This document shows positions 55,246 to 64,000 of a stretch of 64,000 nucleotides of DNA, in pieces. Numbering within the stretch: the first letter of the stretch is position 1; every line of letters begins with the position of its first letter. Source of the DNA: Rhodobacteraceae bacterium HIMB11 (GTDB taxonomy: Bacteria; Pseudomonadota; Alphaproteobacteria; Rhodobacterales; Rhodobacteraceae); NCBI GenBank assembly GCA_000472185.1, contig AVDB01000005.1, forward strand, positions 186,001 to 250,000, written 5' to 3'. Both the position numbers and the translations under genes were made by a program. The notes beneath the pieces are model-generated. The model was not told the origin of the DNA. It searched no databases and saw nothing but the letters and a program-made list of their open reading frames with translations.

Positions 55246-56371
55246 ACCGCGGTTTTGGGTTTGTCATTTTATTATAGTCGGACCAATCCGTGATTTCGGG
55301 ATAATACATGGCCCGCCATTTTTGCACGCGATGGTTCATCACCTTGCGCCATACGGAGGGGAAAAAGGCGAACATCCCCATAAACGGATAGCTGTAGGGC
55401 AACTGTGGTGCAATCGATCCCCTGTATGTTTGCAGCAAAGGGTACCGTCGGTTTGGTTTATAATGGTGATCCGAATGGCGTTGCAGATTGATCAACATCC
55501 AATTCGCCGCACGATGTTCCGCGTTCCATGAATGATGTGGTAAAACGGGTTCATATTTGCCGCCACCCAGATGTTTGCGGGTTAACCCATAGTGTTCGAT
55601 GTAATTCACCAATTCCAAATGGAATACTGCGTTTAACGCCTGAAACAGGAACAGGATCAGGCCCGACACCCCACCGATCATGATGGCAAGCGCCAAAAAG
55701 ATCCCTTGCAACATCCAATAACGCCAAAATGGATTGCTTTGATCATACCACGGTAGCCCCTTGCGGCGCAGCATGTCCTTTTCCGCGCGGAATGCCGATT
55801 TCCAGCATTGCACAATCACACGGCGGAAAAAGCGGTGAAACCCTTCATTATAACGCGCGGTGACAGGATCGCGTGGCGTTCCTACATAGCGGTGATGCAC
55901 CAATAAATGTTCACTGCGAAAATGCGAATAAAGCGTCATGGCCAACAAAACATCGGCCATATTGCGTTCAAATTTATTCTTCTGATGCATCAATTCGTGC
56001 GAATAGTTGATGCCAACCGTTCCGCTGATCATACCGACGGCAAAAAAGACACCCATCTGCAGGCCAAAGGCATCATCACGCTGTTCAACGATCCATAGCC
56101 CACCAAAAATCAGGATGAATTGAAAAATCGGCCAAATTTTGGTGATTAGGACAAATGGGGCAAGGGTGTTTTCCCCTGTTTCAGGGTCAACATTGCTTTT
56201 TGCCTTATGCATGATTTGATCCAAAATTGGAACGACGTACCAGACAACGGCAATCACCAAAAGAAAGCTATAACCGCCCGTAACAACCGTAAACCATCCC
56301 AAAGCAAATAGAAGGAGAGAGCTCCAAAAAGGAAGCCAGTCTCCAATGCGAAACGGGTTCGTCTGCGACAT
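55244..56371 (-). CDS. alkB: Alkane 1-monooxygenase (AlkB)
   Basis: Membrane di-iron enzyme that hydroxylates the terminal carbon of medium-chain alkanes. About 375 residues with several membrane helices. The His boxes are HELMH, HLLVHHRY and QRHSDHHYKP, with NYIEHYGL, the AlkB signature. ATG 56371 follows AGAGGGA; upstream in-frame starts lack similarity. Rubredoxin and its reductase are not in the window. It lies 43 bases after mutY on the same strand. Confidence 0.92.
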   Translation of the reverse strand: MSQTNPFRIGDWLPFWSSLLLFALGWFTVVTGGYSFLLVIAVVWYVVPILDQIMHKAKSNVDPETGENTLAPFVLITKIWPIFQFILIFGGLWIVEQRDDAFGLQMGVFFAVGMISGTVGINYSHELMHQKNKFERNMADVLLAMTLYSHFRSEHLLVHHRYVGTPRDPVTARYNEGFHRFFRRVIVQCWKSAFRAEKDMLRRKGLPWYDQSNPFWRYWMLQGIFLALAIMIGGVSGLILFLFQALNAVFHLELVNYIEHYGLTRKHLGGGKYEPVLPHHSWNAEHRAANWMLINLQRHSDHHYKPNRRYPLLQTYRGSIAPQLPYSYPFMGMFAFFPSVWRKVMNHRVQKWRAMYYPEITDWSDYNKMTNPKPR

Positions 56372-56414
56372 GTTCGTCCCTCTTTGCATTACACCTTGTA
56401 TATCTCTATCAAGT

Positions 56415-57464
56415 TTATTCAGATCGGACCAGATCAAACACCTTGCGCATCACTGTGGGAAGTGCAGCTGGCGCAAAATCGGCAGCTTGCACAAATTCGC
56501 CGCGCGTTTGTCTGCGATCTAGGGGAACTAACGCGGTTTTTACCCGCAGTTTTAAATGAAAATGGGTAAAGGTGTGGCGCACCTCGCCTGCGTGGGTTTT
56601 CCACTCTGCATGGATTGGGGCATCTTCCTCAACCGCTTTTTCTGACCAATCTGTCGTGGGCCATGCCTGCATACCACCCAAAAGCCCGCTTTCAGGCCGC
56701 GTTTCCAATAGGTATGCACCATCGACGCGACGCGCGACGTAGGCGGTACCAATGCGCGTTGGTTTCTTTTTCTTGGGCAGCTTTTTGGGCAATTCCAAAT
56801 GCGTACCATTGGCAAAGCTGATGCAATTTGTCCGCCATGGACATAATCCGCAGGCTGGTTTTTTAGGCGTGCAAATCGTGGCCCCCAAATCCATGATGGC
56901 TTGTGCATAATCGCCTGGGCGTTTTTGCGGTGTCAGGGTTTTTGCATATTCTGTCAATTCTGCCTTGGCCGTTGGTAGGGGGGTATGGATATCAAACAGG
57001 CGTGCGATGACCCGTTCCACATTCCCATCCACGACCGTTTCAGGCAGATCAAACGCAATGGACGATACCGCAGCAGCCGTATAGGGGCCGACACCGGGCA
57101 GTTCCAACAACTGTTCATGCGACCGTGGGAACACCCCGTTGTGATGCAGGGTGACAAAACGTGCACATTTCAACAGGTTCCGCGCCCGTGCGTAATACCC
57201 CAATCCCGCCCACGCCGCCATCACATCTGCATCCTCGGCCGCTGCCAAATCCTGAACAGTGGGCCATAGGGTAGTGAATTTTACAAAATACGCTTTGACT
57301 GCCGCAACGGTTGTTTGCTGCAGCATGATTTCGGACATCCAGATGCGATAAGGATCTGGTTTCACCCCTTTTGCACGATCTGCGGGCGCGACGCGCCATG
57401 GCATAACGCGGGCATGACGATCATACCAATCAAGCAGATCTTGGGATTTCGGATAGTCACGCAA
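56415..57464 (-). CDS. mutY: A/G-specific adenine DNA glycosylase
   Basis: MutY removes A mispaired with 8-oxoguanine. The 349-residue protein has the helix-hairpin-helix region (LLELPGVGPYTAAAVSSIAF) with the catalytic Asp downstream (VVDGNVERVI), a 4Fe-4S cluster motif (CTPKKPACGLCPWRTNC), and a C-terminal NUDIX-like domain (about 225-349). A TTG start at 57464 is chosen; no ATG is nearby. Divergent from the DciA-like gene. Confidence 0.94.
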   Translation of the reverse strand: MRDYPKSQDLLDWYDRHARVMPWRVAPADRAKGVKPDPYRIWMSEIMLQQTTVAAVKAYFVKFTTLWPTVQDLAAAEDADVMAAWAGLGYYARARNLLKCARFVTLHHNGVFPRSHEQLLELPGVGPYTAAAVSSIAFDLPETVVDGNVERVIARLFDIHTPLPTAKAELTEYAKTLTPQKRPGDYAQAIMDLGATICTPKKPACGLCPWRTNCISFANGTHLELPKKLPKKKKPTRIGTAYVARRVDGAYLLETRPESGLLGGMQAWPTTDWSEKAVEEDAPIHAEWKTHAGEVRHTFTHFHLKLRVKTALVPLDRRQTRGEFVQAADFAPAALPTVMRKVFDLVRSE

Positions 57465-57549
57465 GTTTGAACTCTGATTTTGTGGATTTAGGGTGGTGTG
57501 ATTTCAACAACAAACTAAACTAAACCGCAACACCGACTCGTAAAGATTG

Positions 57550-58065
57550 ATGACAGATATCGCACGTAAAAATCGGTTCAAACGAACCGCGACTGTTCTG
57601 CAGTCCCGCATTCGCGAAATCAGCGAAGGCCGCGGGTTTGCGCAATCGCGTGTTTTGACCCATTGGTTGGAAATTGTGGGTGCCGACATCGCGGCGATCA
57701 CACGCCCTGTTGAGGTCAGCTATGGACGCGGTGGTATGGGGGCGACCCTTAGCATTCTGACAACGGGCGCGCATGCCCCCATGATCGAAATGCAAAAAGA
57801 GGCCATTCGCACCAAAGTGAACGCAGTCTATGGATATAACGCCATTGCGCGGGTTCGGATCACGCAAACGGCACCAATCGGATTTTCAGAAGGTCAGGTG
57901 GAATTTCAGGCCAAACCAAAAACCAAACCAACGTTAAGCCCAGTTGTTCAACAGCAGGCCCATGAAACCGCACGTATGGTCACAGACCAAAATTTGCGCC
58001 GCGCCCTTGAAGAATTGGGGCGGAATGTTCTAACCAAAAACCAAACCAAAAATACGCCACATTAG
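57550..58065 (+). CDS. DciA-like (DUF721) protein
   Basis: About 171 residues with the DUF721 pattern: N-terminal basic region, WLEIVGADIAAITRPVEVSYG, and a beta-rich domain, then a helical tail. In other bacteria DciA of this family loads the replicative helicase; the assignment to that role here is by homology only. Start ATG 57550. It lies 15 bases before the DsbA-like gene. Confidence 0.82.
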   Translation: MTDIARKNRFKRTATVLQSRIREISEGRGFAQSRVLTHWLEIVGADIAAITRPVEVSYGRGGMGATLSILTTGAHAPMIEMQKEAIRTKVNAVYGYNAIARVRITQTAPIGFSEGQVEFQAKPKTKPTLSPVVQQQAHETARMVTDQNLRRALEELGRNVLTKNQTKNTPH

Positions 58066-58080
58066 AAAGGCACGTAGACA

Positions 58081-58689
58081 ATGAAATTTTTGATGACACT
58101 TTTATCGACTGTTTGGATCGCAATGATGGGAACACTCGCAGCACAGGCCGAAACAGATAAACCAGCGGTCACCGAAATGATTTTGGGGGATGTGAATGCG
58201 CCCATCGAAATTATTGAATATGCCTCAATGACCTGTCCGCATTGCGCAAATTTTCACAGTGATGTGTATCCGCAGTTAAAAGAAAACTACATCGAAAAAG
58301 GGAAAGTGAAGTTCGTGTTTCGCGAGGTGTATTTCGACAAATATGGCATGTGGGCATCCATGATCGCACGTTGCGCGGGGCCAGATCGGTTTTTTGGCGT
58401 CATTGATCAAATGTTTGAAAAACAAAAAACATGGTCACGCGCAGGCAACGACTTGGCGATTGTCACAGAGCTGAGCAAGATTGGTAAATTGGCGGGCCTT
58501 GGCGATGATCAAATCAACGCCTGTCTGCAGGATGCGGATAATCTGCGCAATTTGGTGGGCTGGTACAAAGCCAATATGGAAGAGCATAAAATCAGCGGCA
58601 CGCCCAGTTTTGTGATTGACGGTGAAATGGTGTCAAACCGTTCTTATAACGAACTGTCAGCGCTGTTGGATGAAAAACTAGGTTCCTAA
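58081..58689 (+). CDS. DsbA-family thiol-disulfide protein
   Basis: A 202-residue periplasmic thioredoxin-fold protein: a signal peptide (MKFLMTLLSTVWIAMMGTLAAQA), the active site CPHC in MTCPHCANFHSD, and a cis-Pro loop in SGTPSFVIDGE. It resembles the Roseobacter DsbA-like single-domain group used in disulfide formation. Ends in TAATG shared with the CoA-transferase gene, so translation is coupled. Confidence 0.9.
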   Translation: MKFLMTLLSTVWIAMMGTLAAQAETDKPAVTEMILGDVNAPIEIIEYASMTCPHCANFHSDVYPQLKENYIEKGKVKFVFREVYFDKYGMWASMIARCAGPDRFFGVIDQMFEKQKTWSRAGNDLAIVTELSKIGKLAGLGDDQINACLQDADNLRNLVGWYKANMEEHKISGTPSFVIDGEMVSNRSYNELSALLDEKLGS

Positions 58690-59801
58690 TGCCCAGCCCA
58701 TTACACGGTTTAAAGGTCATCGAATTGGCCCGCATTCTTGCGGGCCCATGGGCGGGTCAAACGCTTGCCGATCTCGGGGCCGAGGTGATCAAGGTTGAAG
58801 CCGCACAGGGCGATGACACGCGCGCATGGGGCCCCCCATTCATCACGAAAGAGGATGAGGAAACCGCCTCTTATTTTCATTCGTGCAATCGTGGCAAATC
58901 ATCGGTCACCATTGATCTGCGCGATTCCGATGATCAGGACCGCCTGCGTGATTTGATCAAAGATGCCGACATCCTAATCGAAAATTTCAAGGTTGGCGGG
59001 CTGGCTAAATACGGGTTCGATTATGACAGCCTGAAACAGGAAAACCCGCGTCTGGTCTATTGTTCCATCACGGGGTTTGGGCAAACGGGTCCTTATGCAC
59101 ACCGTGCAGGATATGATTATATCATTCAGGGCATGTCTGGTTTTATGTCGATAACGGGGGATCCCGATGGCATGCCGCAACGTGCGGGTGTGGCGATTAC
59201 GGATATTTTCACAGGGGTTTATGCGACGACTGCGATTTTGGCCGCACTGCGGATGCGCGATACAACAGGGCAGGGACAGCACATTGATATGTCACTGTTC
59301 GACAGTGCCGTGTCCGTCATGGCCAATCAGGCGTTGAATTACCTAAGCACGGGTACCCCGCCTGTGCGCACGGGAAACTATCACCCAAATTTAACGCCCT
59401 ATCAGGTGTTTGAATGCGCCGATGGTCACATCATTATCGCCACAGGAAACGATGCACAGTATCGCAGATTGTGTTCCGTCCTGAATCTGGATGATATGGC
59501 CGAGGACCCCAAGTATTTGCGCAATTCTGATCGTATCGCCAATCGTGAAGACATGACCGAACACCTTACTGAGCGCACCAAGACATTTGCCAAAGACGCG
59601 CTGTTATCGGCCTGTGAAGATCAGGGAATTCCAGCGGGGCCAATCAATGATATGGCCGAGGTGTTTGCGGATCCGCAGGTGATCGCACGTGGGATGAAAG
59701 TGGAACTGGACGGCGTTCCCTATGTCCGCTCGCCCTTCGTATTTTCGGATGCGGACCTTACGCTAAACCGTGGTGCGCCCAAATTGGGCGAAGATAACTA
59801 A
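58689..59801 (+). CDS. CaiB/BaiF family CoA transferase
   Basis: A 370-residue type III CoA transferase. The N-terminal LHGLKVIELARILAGPWAGQTLADLGAEVIKVE is written as split blocks here: VIELARILAGPWAG and LADLGAEVIKVE. The catalytic Asp is in VAITDIFTGVYATT. Length near 370-400 is standard. Substrate not determined. It is linked to the DsbA-like gene by TAATG, though no functional tie is evident; its stop shares CTAA with lpxK. Confidence 0.9.
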   Translation: MPSPLHGLKVIELARILAGPWAGQTLADLGAEVIKVEAAQGDDTRAWGPPFITKEDEETASYFHSCNRGKSSVTIDLRDSDDQDRLRDLIKDADILIENFKVGGLAKYGFDYDSLKQENPRLVYCSITGFGQTGPYAHRAGYDYIIQGMSGFMSITGDPDGMPQRAGVAITDIFTGVYATTAILAALRMRDTTGQGQHIDMSLFDSAVSVMANQALNYLSTGTPPVRTGNYHPNLTPYQVFECADGHIIIATGNDAQYRRLCSVLNLDDMAEDPKYLRNSDRIANREDMTEHLTERTKTFAKDALLSACEDQGIPAGPINDMAEVFADPQVIARGMKVELDGVPYVRSPFVFSDADLTLNRGAPKLGEDN

Positions 59802-60811
59802 GGCCTGTTTGCCTGATCTCTGATCACGCTCAAAACCGGCTCTAGCAAGGTTTCAAGTGTGTTCGCATCGTCAAATTCCAACCGTACGGGCAGGGAAAGG
59901 ATGCCAGATCGCAAATCCGCAGGCAGGCGTGCGGCGTCCTTTTCGGTGGTAACCAATTGCGCGTTCATGGACTGCGCTTCTTTCATTAGTCTTTGGATCA
60001 TGGGACGCGCTAATTTCTGATGATCATCCAGCGCGACGGTTCGCACCAATGGGGCACCCAATCCGCGTAGTGTTGCAAAAAATTTTTCTGGATCCCCAAT
60101 TCCTGCAAAAGCCAGGTATCGCCCATCGGCCCAGGGCATGCCCATTTCGATTGGTTTCAAGCTTGCCGTTAGGTGTTCGATGCGGCCCACCTGATTGGCG
60201 GAGCGTTCCCGAAACTGGGATTGCGCCTGTGGCTCTCCGATGCTGATTACGGCATCCGCTCGCTTCAAACCCACATGCACAGGTTCGCGCAATGGACCCG
60301 CGGGCAGGCAGTGCCCATTACCAAATCCGCGTGTCGCATCCACAACGATAATGGACAGACCTTTGACCAATGAAGGGTCCTGAAAACCATCATCCAGCAG
60401 GATTACATCGGCCCCTGCGTCTTGTGCGGCACGCGCACCTGCGACCCGTTCGTTTGCGACCCAAGTCGGCGCAAAGGCCGCCATTAAAAGTGGCTCATCC
60501 CCTGTTTCATCCGACGTGTGTGTGCCTGGGTCAACCTGTGTGACCGCCTGTAGTGATCCACCATATCCGCGTGATACGATATGCACGGCGATGCCGCGAG
60601 ATATGAACATCTGTGCAATTGCAATTGTTGTGGGCGTCTTACCTGTTCCGCCGACATTTAGATTGCCAATGCAAACGACGGGAATATCCACCCGAGTGGG
60701 ACGTGCATTTTTCTGCCGTCTGGCAGTCGCCCATGCATAAAGCGCCCCTAAGGGGGACAGCAAAACTGCCTGCCAACTGCGCGATCTGTACCAAAATTTT
60801 GGGGCCTGCAT
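59798..60811 (-). CDS. lpxK: Tetraacyldisaccharide 4'-kinase
   Basis: LpxK phosphorylates the lipid A precursor at the inner membrane. About 337 residues: an N-terminal membrane-associated helix, P-loop IGNLNVGGTGKTPTTIA near residue 55, and the DDGFQDPSL motif. ATG 60811 is chosen; its A is the last base of the preceding stop TGA. The WaaA-like gene upstream gives the usual lpxK partner. Confidence 0.93.
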   Translation of the reverse strand: MQAPKFWYRSRSWQAVLLSPLGALYAWATARRQKNARPTRVDIPVVCIGNLNVGGTGKTPTTIAIAQMFISRGIAVHIVSRGYGGSLQAVTQVDPGTHTSDETGDEPLLMAAFAPTWVANERVAGARAAQDAGADVILLDDGFQDPSLVKGLSIIVVDATRGFGNGHCLPAGPLREPVHVGLKRADAVISIGEPQAQSQFRERSANQVGRIEHLTASLKPIEMGMPWADGRYLAFAGIGDPEKFFATLRGLGAPLVRTVALDDHQKLARPMIQRLMKEAQSMNAQLVTTEKDAARLPADLRSGILSLPVRLEFDDANTLETLLEPVLSVIRDQANRP

Positions 60812-61938
60812 CAGGGCTCTCCTTTTAGGTTGCGCGTGATGGTTGCATAGATCGCTTCTGTTGCTTCTGCTCCTCTTGTCACAAATTCCCAGGCCGCGCA
60901 TCCCATTTTTGCAGCCTGTTCCGGAGCCGAGGAGTCAAGGACGGCGGAAGCAAGGCTATCGCTGTCCTGAATGATACGCGCGGCGCCAACACCCGCCAGA
61001 TTGCTGTAGGTGCTGAGGTGATTTTTGATGTTCGGCCCATATAATATAGCACATCCCAATGAGGCGGCGGGCAATGGGTTGCACCCCTTGCCAACACTGA
61101 TCAGAGACCCACCCAAAAACGCCACCGGCGAAAGCGAGAGCCAGCGCGCCATTTCATCGTTGGAGTCGGCTAAAAATACCTGCGTTCGCGCCTCGGGCAT
61201 GTCATCGTCCAACCGACGCGCTGTGGTGAGCCCGTAGTCCTGACAGGTCTGCCAAAACTGCTCTTCGTCCTTGGCAGATGCGGGGGAGAGTAACAAAAGA
61301 CTTCTGTGGCTTTCCCGCATTATCAAACGGTGCGTGGTCAAAATCGCGGCCAATTCCTCACGATGTACGGAAACGGCAGACCACATTGGTCGCCCCTTTA
61401 GAACGTTAAATTCGTCTGGATCCCCCAATAGGGCCGGCACCGATGTTTGCGACTGTAGGCTGCCAACGGGGTGGATACGCTCATCGGAAATGTTTAGCAT
61501 GTGCAGGCGGGCCGCGGTGTCCCCATCCGCGCAAAAAATATCTGAAAAACTGCGCAGGGCCCGTTCCAGTGGCATTGGGATGAATTTGATGCGACGCTGA
61601 GGGATTGCATCAGCATCAATGTTGGCCAAAACCATGTGATCCAATTTCGACCTAACGGCCAAGATGGTGTTGGCATGCACCTTGGACCCAATCCAAATCA
61701 ATTCTTTGGGTCTGTGATCCCGAACCAATTTTTGCGCCGTCCATTGTTCGGGAATACGCCCAAAGTAATCATCCCCCGCAACCCCCAAATGATCCAGCAC
61801 AATGTCATCGCCACATGATAGGACGATGTCAAAATCATCCTGTTGCAACAGGCGTTCATAAAGCGCAAGGGTCGCTGAAATATCGGCGGCACTTGCCGCA
61901 TGAAGCCAGATATCAACAGCATTATGGGGCATTGTCAT
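60811..61938 (-). CDS. WaaA/KdtA-like glycosyltransferase, divergent active site
   Basis: A 375-residue GT-B-type protein resembling 3-deoxy-D-manno-octulosonic acid transferase, and located as waaA usually is, next to lpxK. It starts at WLHAASAADISA, so the usual N-terminal membrane anchor is absent. Where WaaA has the catalytic Glu (HA-x-S-x-GE) this has SAAD, and the C-terminal GGHNPLEPA motif appears as KGCNPLPAAS. It keeps AFLGGSL and ILYGPNIKNH. It may be a paralogue with altered activity. No second waaA is in the window. Confidence 0.75.
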   Translation of the reverse strand: MTMPHNAVDIWLHAASAADISATLALYERLLQQDDFDIVLSCGDDIVLDHLGVAGDDYFGRIPEQWTAQKLVRDHRPKELIWIGSKVHANTILAVRSKLDHMVLANIDADAIPQRRIKFIPMPLERALRSFSDIFCADGDTAARLHMLNISDERIHPVGSLQSQTSVPALLGDPDEFNVLKGRPMWSAVSVHREELAAILTTHRLIMRESHRSLLLLSPASAKDEEQFWQTCQDYGLTTARRLDDDMPEARTQVFLADSNDEMARWLSLSPVAFLGGSLISVGKGCNPLPAASLGCAILYGPNIKNHLSTYSNLAGVGAARIIQDSDSLASAVLDSSAPEQAAKMGCAAWEFVTRGAEATEAIYATITRNLKGEP

Positions 61939-61982
61939 GGTCTTAATTTGGTTTGTTTCACCCTATGAAACACGACTTAAAA

Positions 61983-62012
61983 CAAAAAGGCCACCGCATT
62001 GGGTGGCCTTTT
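61983..62012 (-). terminator. Rho-independent terminator of rpmE
   Basis: On the minus strand, AAAAGGCCACC, a loop of six and GGTGGCCTTTT form an 11-bp stem followed by TGTTTT. It ends the trmD-side ribosomal unit. It could also act on the plus strand. Confidence 0.88.
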
Positions 62013-62033
62013 GGAAATCTATCAAAGGGAAGC

Positions 62034-62255
62034 TTAGAAGCCCAAGCCTTCGTATTTCTTTTTGAACTTTGAAACACGGCCACCTTGGTCCAAAAGACGC
62101 GCGCTGCCGCCGTTCCATGCAGGGTGTGCAGTTGGGTCAATATCAAGCGCAAGCGTGTCGCCCTCTTTGCCCCATGTAGAACGCATTTTGATCATTGTGC
62201 CGTCGGTCATTTTGACGTCGATCATGTGATAATCTGGGTGGATATCTTTTCTCAT
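62034..62255 (-). CDS. rpmE: Ribosomal protein L31
   Basis: A 73-residue large-subunit protein: [48 protein letters not shown]. The zinc-binding cysteines of the Zn form are absent, the usual state in alphaproteobacteria. It follows rplS by 11 bases. Confidence 0.96.
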   Translation of the reverse strand: MRKDIHPDYHMIDVKMTDGTMIKMRSTWGKEGDTLALDIDPTAHPAWNGGSARLLDQGGRVSKFKKKYEGLGF

Positions 62256-62266
62256 GACATCGCTCC

Positions 62267-62638
62267 TTATGACTTTGGCTTATAGTTTGTATCTTCTGCG
62301 ATACGTGCAGATTTACCGCGACGTGAACGAAGATAGTATAGCTTGGCACGACGTACGCGGCCACGGCGTACAACAGTGATGCTATCTATGTTTGTTGAAT
62401 ACAGTGGGAACACACGCTCAACGCCTTCACCGAAAGAGATTTTGCGCACTGTGAATGACCCAGCAATGCCAGCGCCATTTTTACGTGAAATGCAAACACC
62501 TTCGTAGTTCTGAACACGTGTACGTGTCCCTTCTGTCACTTTATAGCCGACACGCACTGTGTCACCGGCTTTAAAGTCGGGAATGTCTTTCCCAAGGGCG
62601 GCGATTTGTTCCGCCTCTAGCTCAGCGATTAGATTCAT
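62267..62638 (-). CDS. rplS: Ribosomal protein L19
   Basis: A 123-residue protein at the subunit interface: N-terminal [16 protein letters not shown], then [33 protein letters not shown] and the C-terminal [21 protein letters not shown] precedes the ATG. It heads the rplS-rpmE unit. Confidence 0.97.
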   Translation of the reverse strand: MNLIAELEAEQIAALGKDIPDFKAGDTVRVGYKVTEGTRTRVQNYEGVCISRKNGAGIAGSFTVRKISFGEGVERVFPLYSTNIDSITVVRRGRVRRAKLYYLRSRRGKSARIAEDTNYKPKS

Positions 62639-62969
62639 CGCGATTCTCCTTTTGCCTGCGGTTGTCCCGCAAAGTTGTGCGCGTCCTCAGAGCTCTTGGT
62701 CTTCGTCCGGGTCCCGATATACAGCCCGCCAGAGAATAGGGTCGTCATTTCTAATTGGTGCGTCTTTGGTTTGCTAAGTTTCGTCGAAGCCACGATCCAC
62801 AAATACAGAAGACGGACAAAGTCGCCTTTGCCCACCAATGCGCTGCGTTTAGGGTGATTCAATCAGAAGATCAAGGGAAAGTTGACTGTTTTATGGCGTT
62901 AAAGGATATCCGCATAGTCGATCCAAACTACAACTTCTAAAATTCATGGCATAAGCATGCCTGAATTCT
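62639..62969 (-). other. trmD-rplS spacer with hairpin and possible small ORF
   Basis: This 331-base spacer has a hairpin AATTCA-T-GGCAT / ATGCC-TGAATT (62941-62967) three bases past the trmD stop on the minus strand, followed by AATTTTAG, a possible weak terminator. An in-frame stretch of up to 75 codons (62862-62635) ends in ATGA overlapping the rplS start; its shortest form from ATG 62748 has 37 codons. I do not recognise it. No clear promoter for rplS was found. Confidence 0.4.
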
Positions 62970-63767
62970 TTATTCTTCTTTTTGCGTTCTCTTTTCCCAC
63001 AAATCTGGACGGCGGTGCTGGGTTAGGGTTTCGGATTGTTTTTTGCGCCACTCTGCGACCTTGGCGTGGTTGCCGGATGTCAGTACCTCTGGAATTTCGT
63101 GGCTCATCCATTTGGCAGGGCGGGTGTATTGGGGGTGTTCCAATAGGCCATTTGAATGGCTTTCATCCACCGTGGATTCGGCATTGCCCAGCACATCTGG
63201 TAGCAGGCGTACAGTGGCATCAATCATCGCTTGGGCGGCCAATTCGCCCCCTGTCATAACAAAATCCCCAAGCGACACTTCTTGGATATTGTAATGGTCC
63301 AGCACCCGTTGATCGACCCCTTCGAACCGACCACAAAGCATGATCAAACCCGGCAGTTTTGACCAGCCTTGTGCCATTTTTTGATCAAACCGTTTTCCAC
63401 GTGGCGATAGATATACCAACGGACGGGGTGCGCGGGATTGCGCGATTGCATGATCAATCGCATTGCCCACAACATCTGCGCGCAGAACCATGCCTGCGCC
63501 GCCACCTGCGGGGGTATCATCAACATTTCTGTGTTTGCCGTCCCCAAATCGACGCAAATCAATGGTTTCCAATGCCCATTTGCGATCCTTTAGGGCGCGT
63601 CCCGTCAGGCTTTCGCCCAAGACGCCCGGAAACGCATCGGGGAATAGGGTTATAATCTGCGCGGTCCACACGCCCGCCAGCCGCGGATTTTGATCCATCA
63701 AATCCCGCGGCTTTAAAGAGGCTGTAATGGATTTGCGTCCATGTGATTTGCTGGGTGGAACGCTCAT
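62970..63767 (-). CDS. trmD: tRNA (guanine-37-N1)-methyltransferase
   Basis: TrmD methylates G37 next to the anticodon. The protein has [10 protein letters not shown] near the start, the knotted SAM site [16 protein letters not shown] and [14 protein letters not shown], and [22 protein letters not shown]. It carries an N-terminal extension of about 35 residues before the conserved start, so the true start may be later. Coupled to rimM by ATGA. Confidence 0.94.
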   Translation of the reverse strand: MSVPPSKSHGRKSITASLKPRDLMDQNPRLAGVWTAQIITLFPDAFPGVLGESLTGRALKDRKWALETIDLRRFGDGKHRNVDDTPAGGGAGMVLRADVVGNAIDHAIAQSRAPRPLVYLSPRGKRFDQKMAQGWSKLPGLIMLCGRFEGVDQRVLDHYNIQEVSLGDFVMTGGELAAQAMIDATVRLLPDVLGNAESTVDESHSNGLLEHPQYTRPAKWMSHEIPEVLTSGNHAKVAEWRKKQSETLTQHRRPDLWEKRTQKEE

Positions 63768-64000
63768 TCCTGCTCCGGAAAAATGCCCAATGGGGGATCG
63801 GCCACGATGCGCCCCAATTTTAGATCGACAGTGGGGACAGCCGCATTTGTAAAGGGCAGCAAAACGGTTGCATTGCTGTTGGGTAATTTGATTTCCAACA
63901 AATCCGATGCGCCATGATTATGGACCGATTTCACGTGACCAAGGGGGGCGCCCCCTGTGTCAAACACCTCTAAACCTTCAAGGTCGGAGTAATAATATTC
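63764..64000 (-). CDS. rimM: RimM, 16S rRNA processing protein, C-terminal part
   Basis: The frame runs off the right edge of the window, so only the C-terminal 78 residues are present. The sequence from [14 protein letters not shown] through [10 protein letters not shown] is the PRC-barrel part of RimM, a factor that binds S19 during 30S assembly. The N-terminal domain lies outside. Start not visible. Confidence 0.9.
   Translation of the reverse strand, partial: EYYYSDLEGLEVFDTGGAPLGHVKSVHNHGASDLLEIKLPNSNATVLLPFTNAAVPTVDLKLGRIVADPPLGIFPEQE

Noticed and set aside
62755-62940. Plus-strand open frame of 61 codons in the trmD-rplS spacer
   Set aside because: No ribosome site or recognisable sequence, and it is antisense to a ribosomal-protein leader.

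Overview
The window looks like a chromosome segment of a marine alphaproteobacterium of the Roseobacter/Rhodobacterales group. This rests on gene content and order (fdhD-mobA-mobB-moeA, rpmI-rplT-pheS-pheT, rimM-trmD-rplS-rpmE), on a CcrM-type DNA methyltransferase, a COQ9 homologue, ETF-ubiquinone oxidoreductase, a small aa3-oxidase subunit IV, Hint-domain and DUF1045 proteins, and on the moderate GC content judged by eye. No prophage, insertion sequence, CRISPR array, rRNA or tRNA was recognised.

Layout. 1-1.2 kb: end of an MBL-fold gene, a tiny cytochrome oxidase subunit, and a decayed lipoprotein gene with two nonsense codons. 1.2-5.4 kb: an overlapping molybdenum cofactor operon (fdhD, mobA, mobB, an unknown gene, moeA). 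5.4-8 kb: a two-component pair on the minus strand. 8.1-16.7 kb: a seven-gene branched-chain-type ABC importer operon flanked by two CoA-ligase-like genes. 16.8-23 kb: an exported MBL hydrolase, DUF1801, gltX, a MATE exporter, DUF1244 and pyruvate kinase. 23-28.3 kb: rpmI-rplT, then pheS and pheT with a glutamine-amidotransferase gene between them. 28.4-33.2 kb: mscL, alanine dehydrogenase with a divergent Lrp-type regulator, ppk2, a Hint-domain gene broken by an in-frame stop, and rpsU. 33.2-42 kb: coq9, two quinone oxidoreductases, an unknown membrane protein, greA, ETF-QO, a TPR protein and ispE. 42-46 kb: polyprenyl synthase, DUF2007, a methyltransferase, DUF465, a DUF1045 2H phosphoesterase and a LacI-type regulator. 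46-52 kb: an RfaH/NusG-like factor, galU, phosphomannomutase/phosphoglucomutase, cysD and cysNC, which together could supply sugar nucleotides and PAPS. 52-57.5 kb: metC-like, rnhB, ccrM, alkB and mutY. 57.5-64 kb: dciA-like, a DsbA-like protein, a CaiB-type CoA transferase, lpxK with a divergent WaaA-like gene, then rpmE, rplS, trmD and the end of rimM.

Most genes are housekeeping and tightly packed; many neighbours overlap by 1-8 bases, and four convergent pairs share exactly four bases at their stop codons. The points most worth a second look are regulatory or structural. They are a hairpin that pairs with the start codon and ribosome site of the MATE gene, three TCGA motifs at exact 30-bp spacing between ald and its Lrp-type regulator, a LacI-type palindrome at the predicted start point of pyk, three GANTC sites in the ccrM promoter region, micro-ORFs bridging the importer genes, and enzyme homologues that have lost signature residues (WaaA-like, PaaK-like, FdhD). 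No clearly new multi-gene system was identified.
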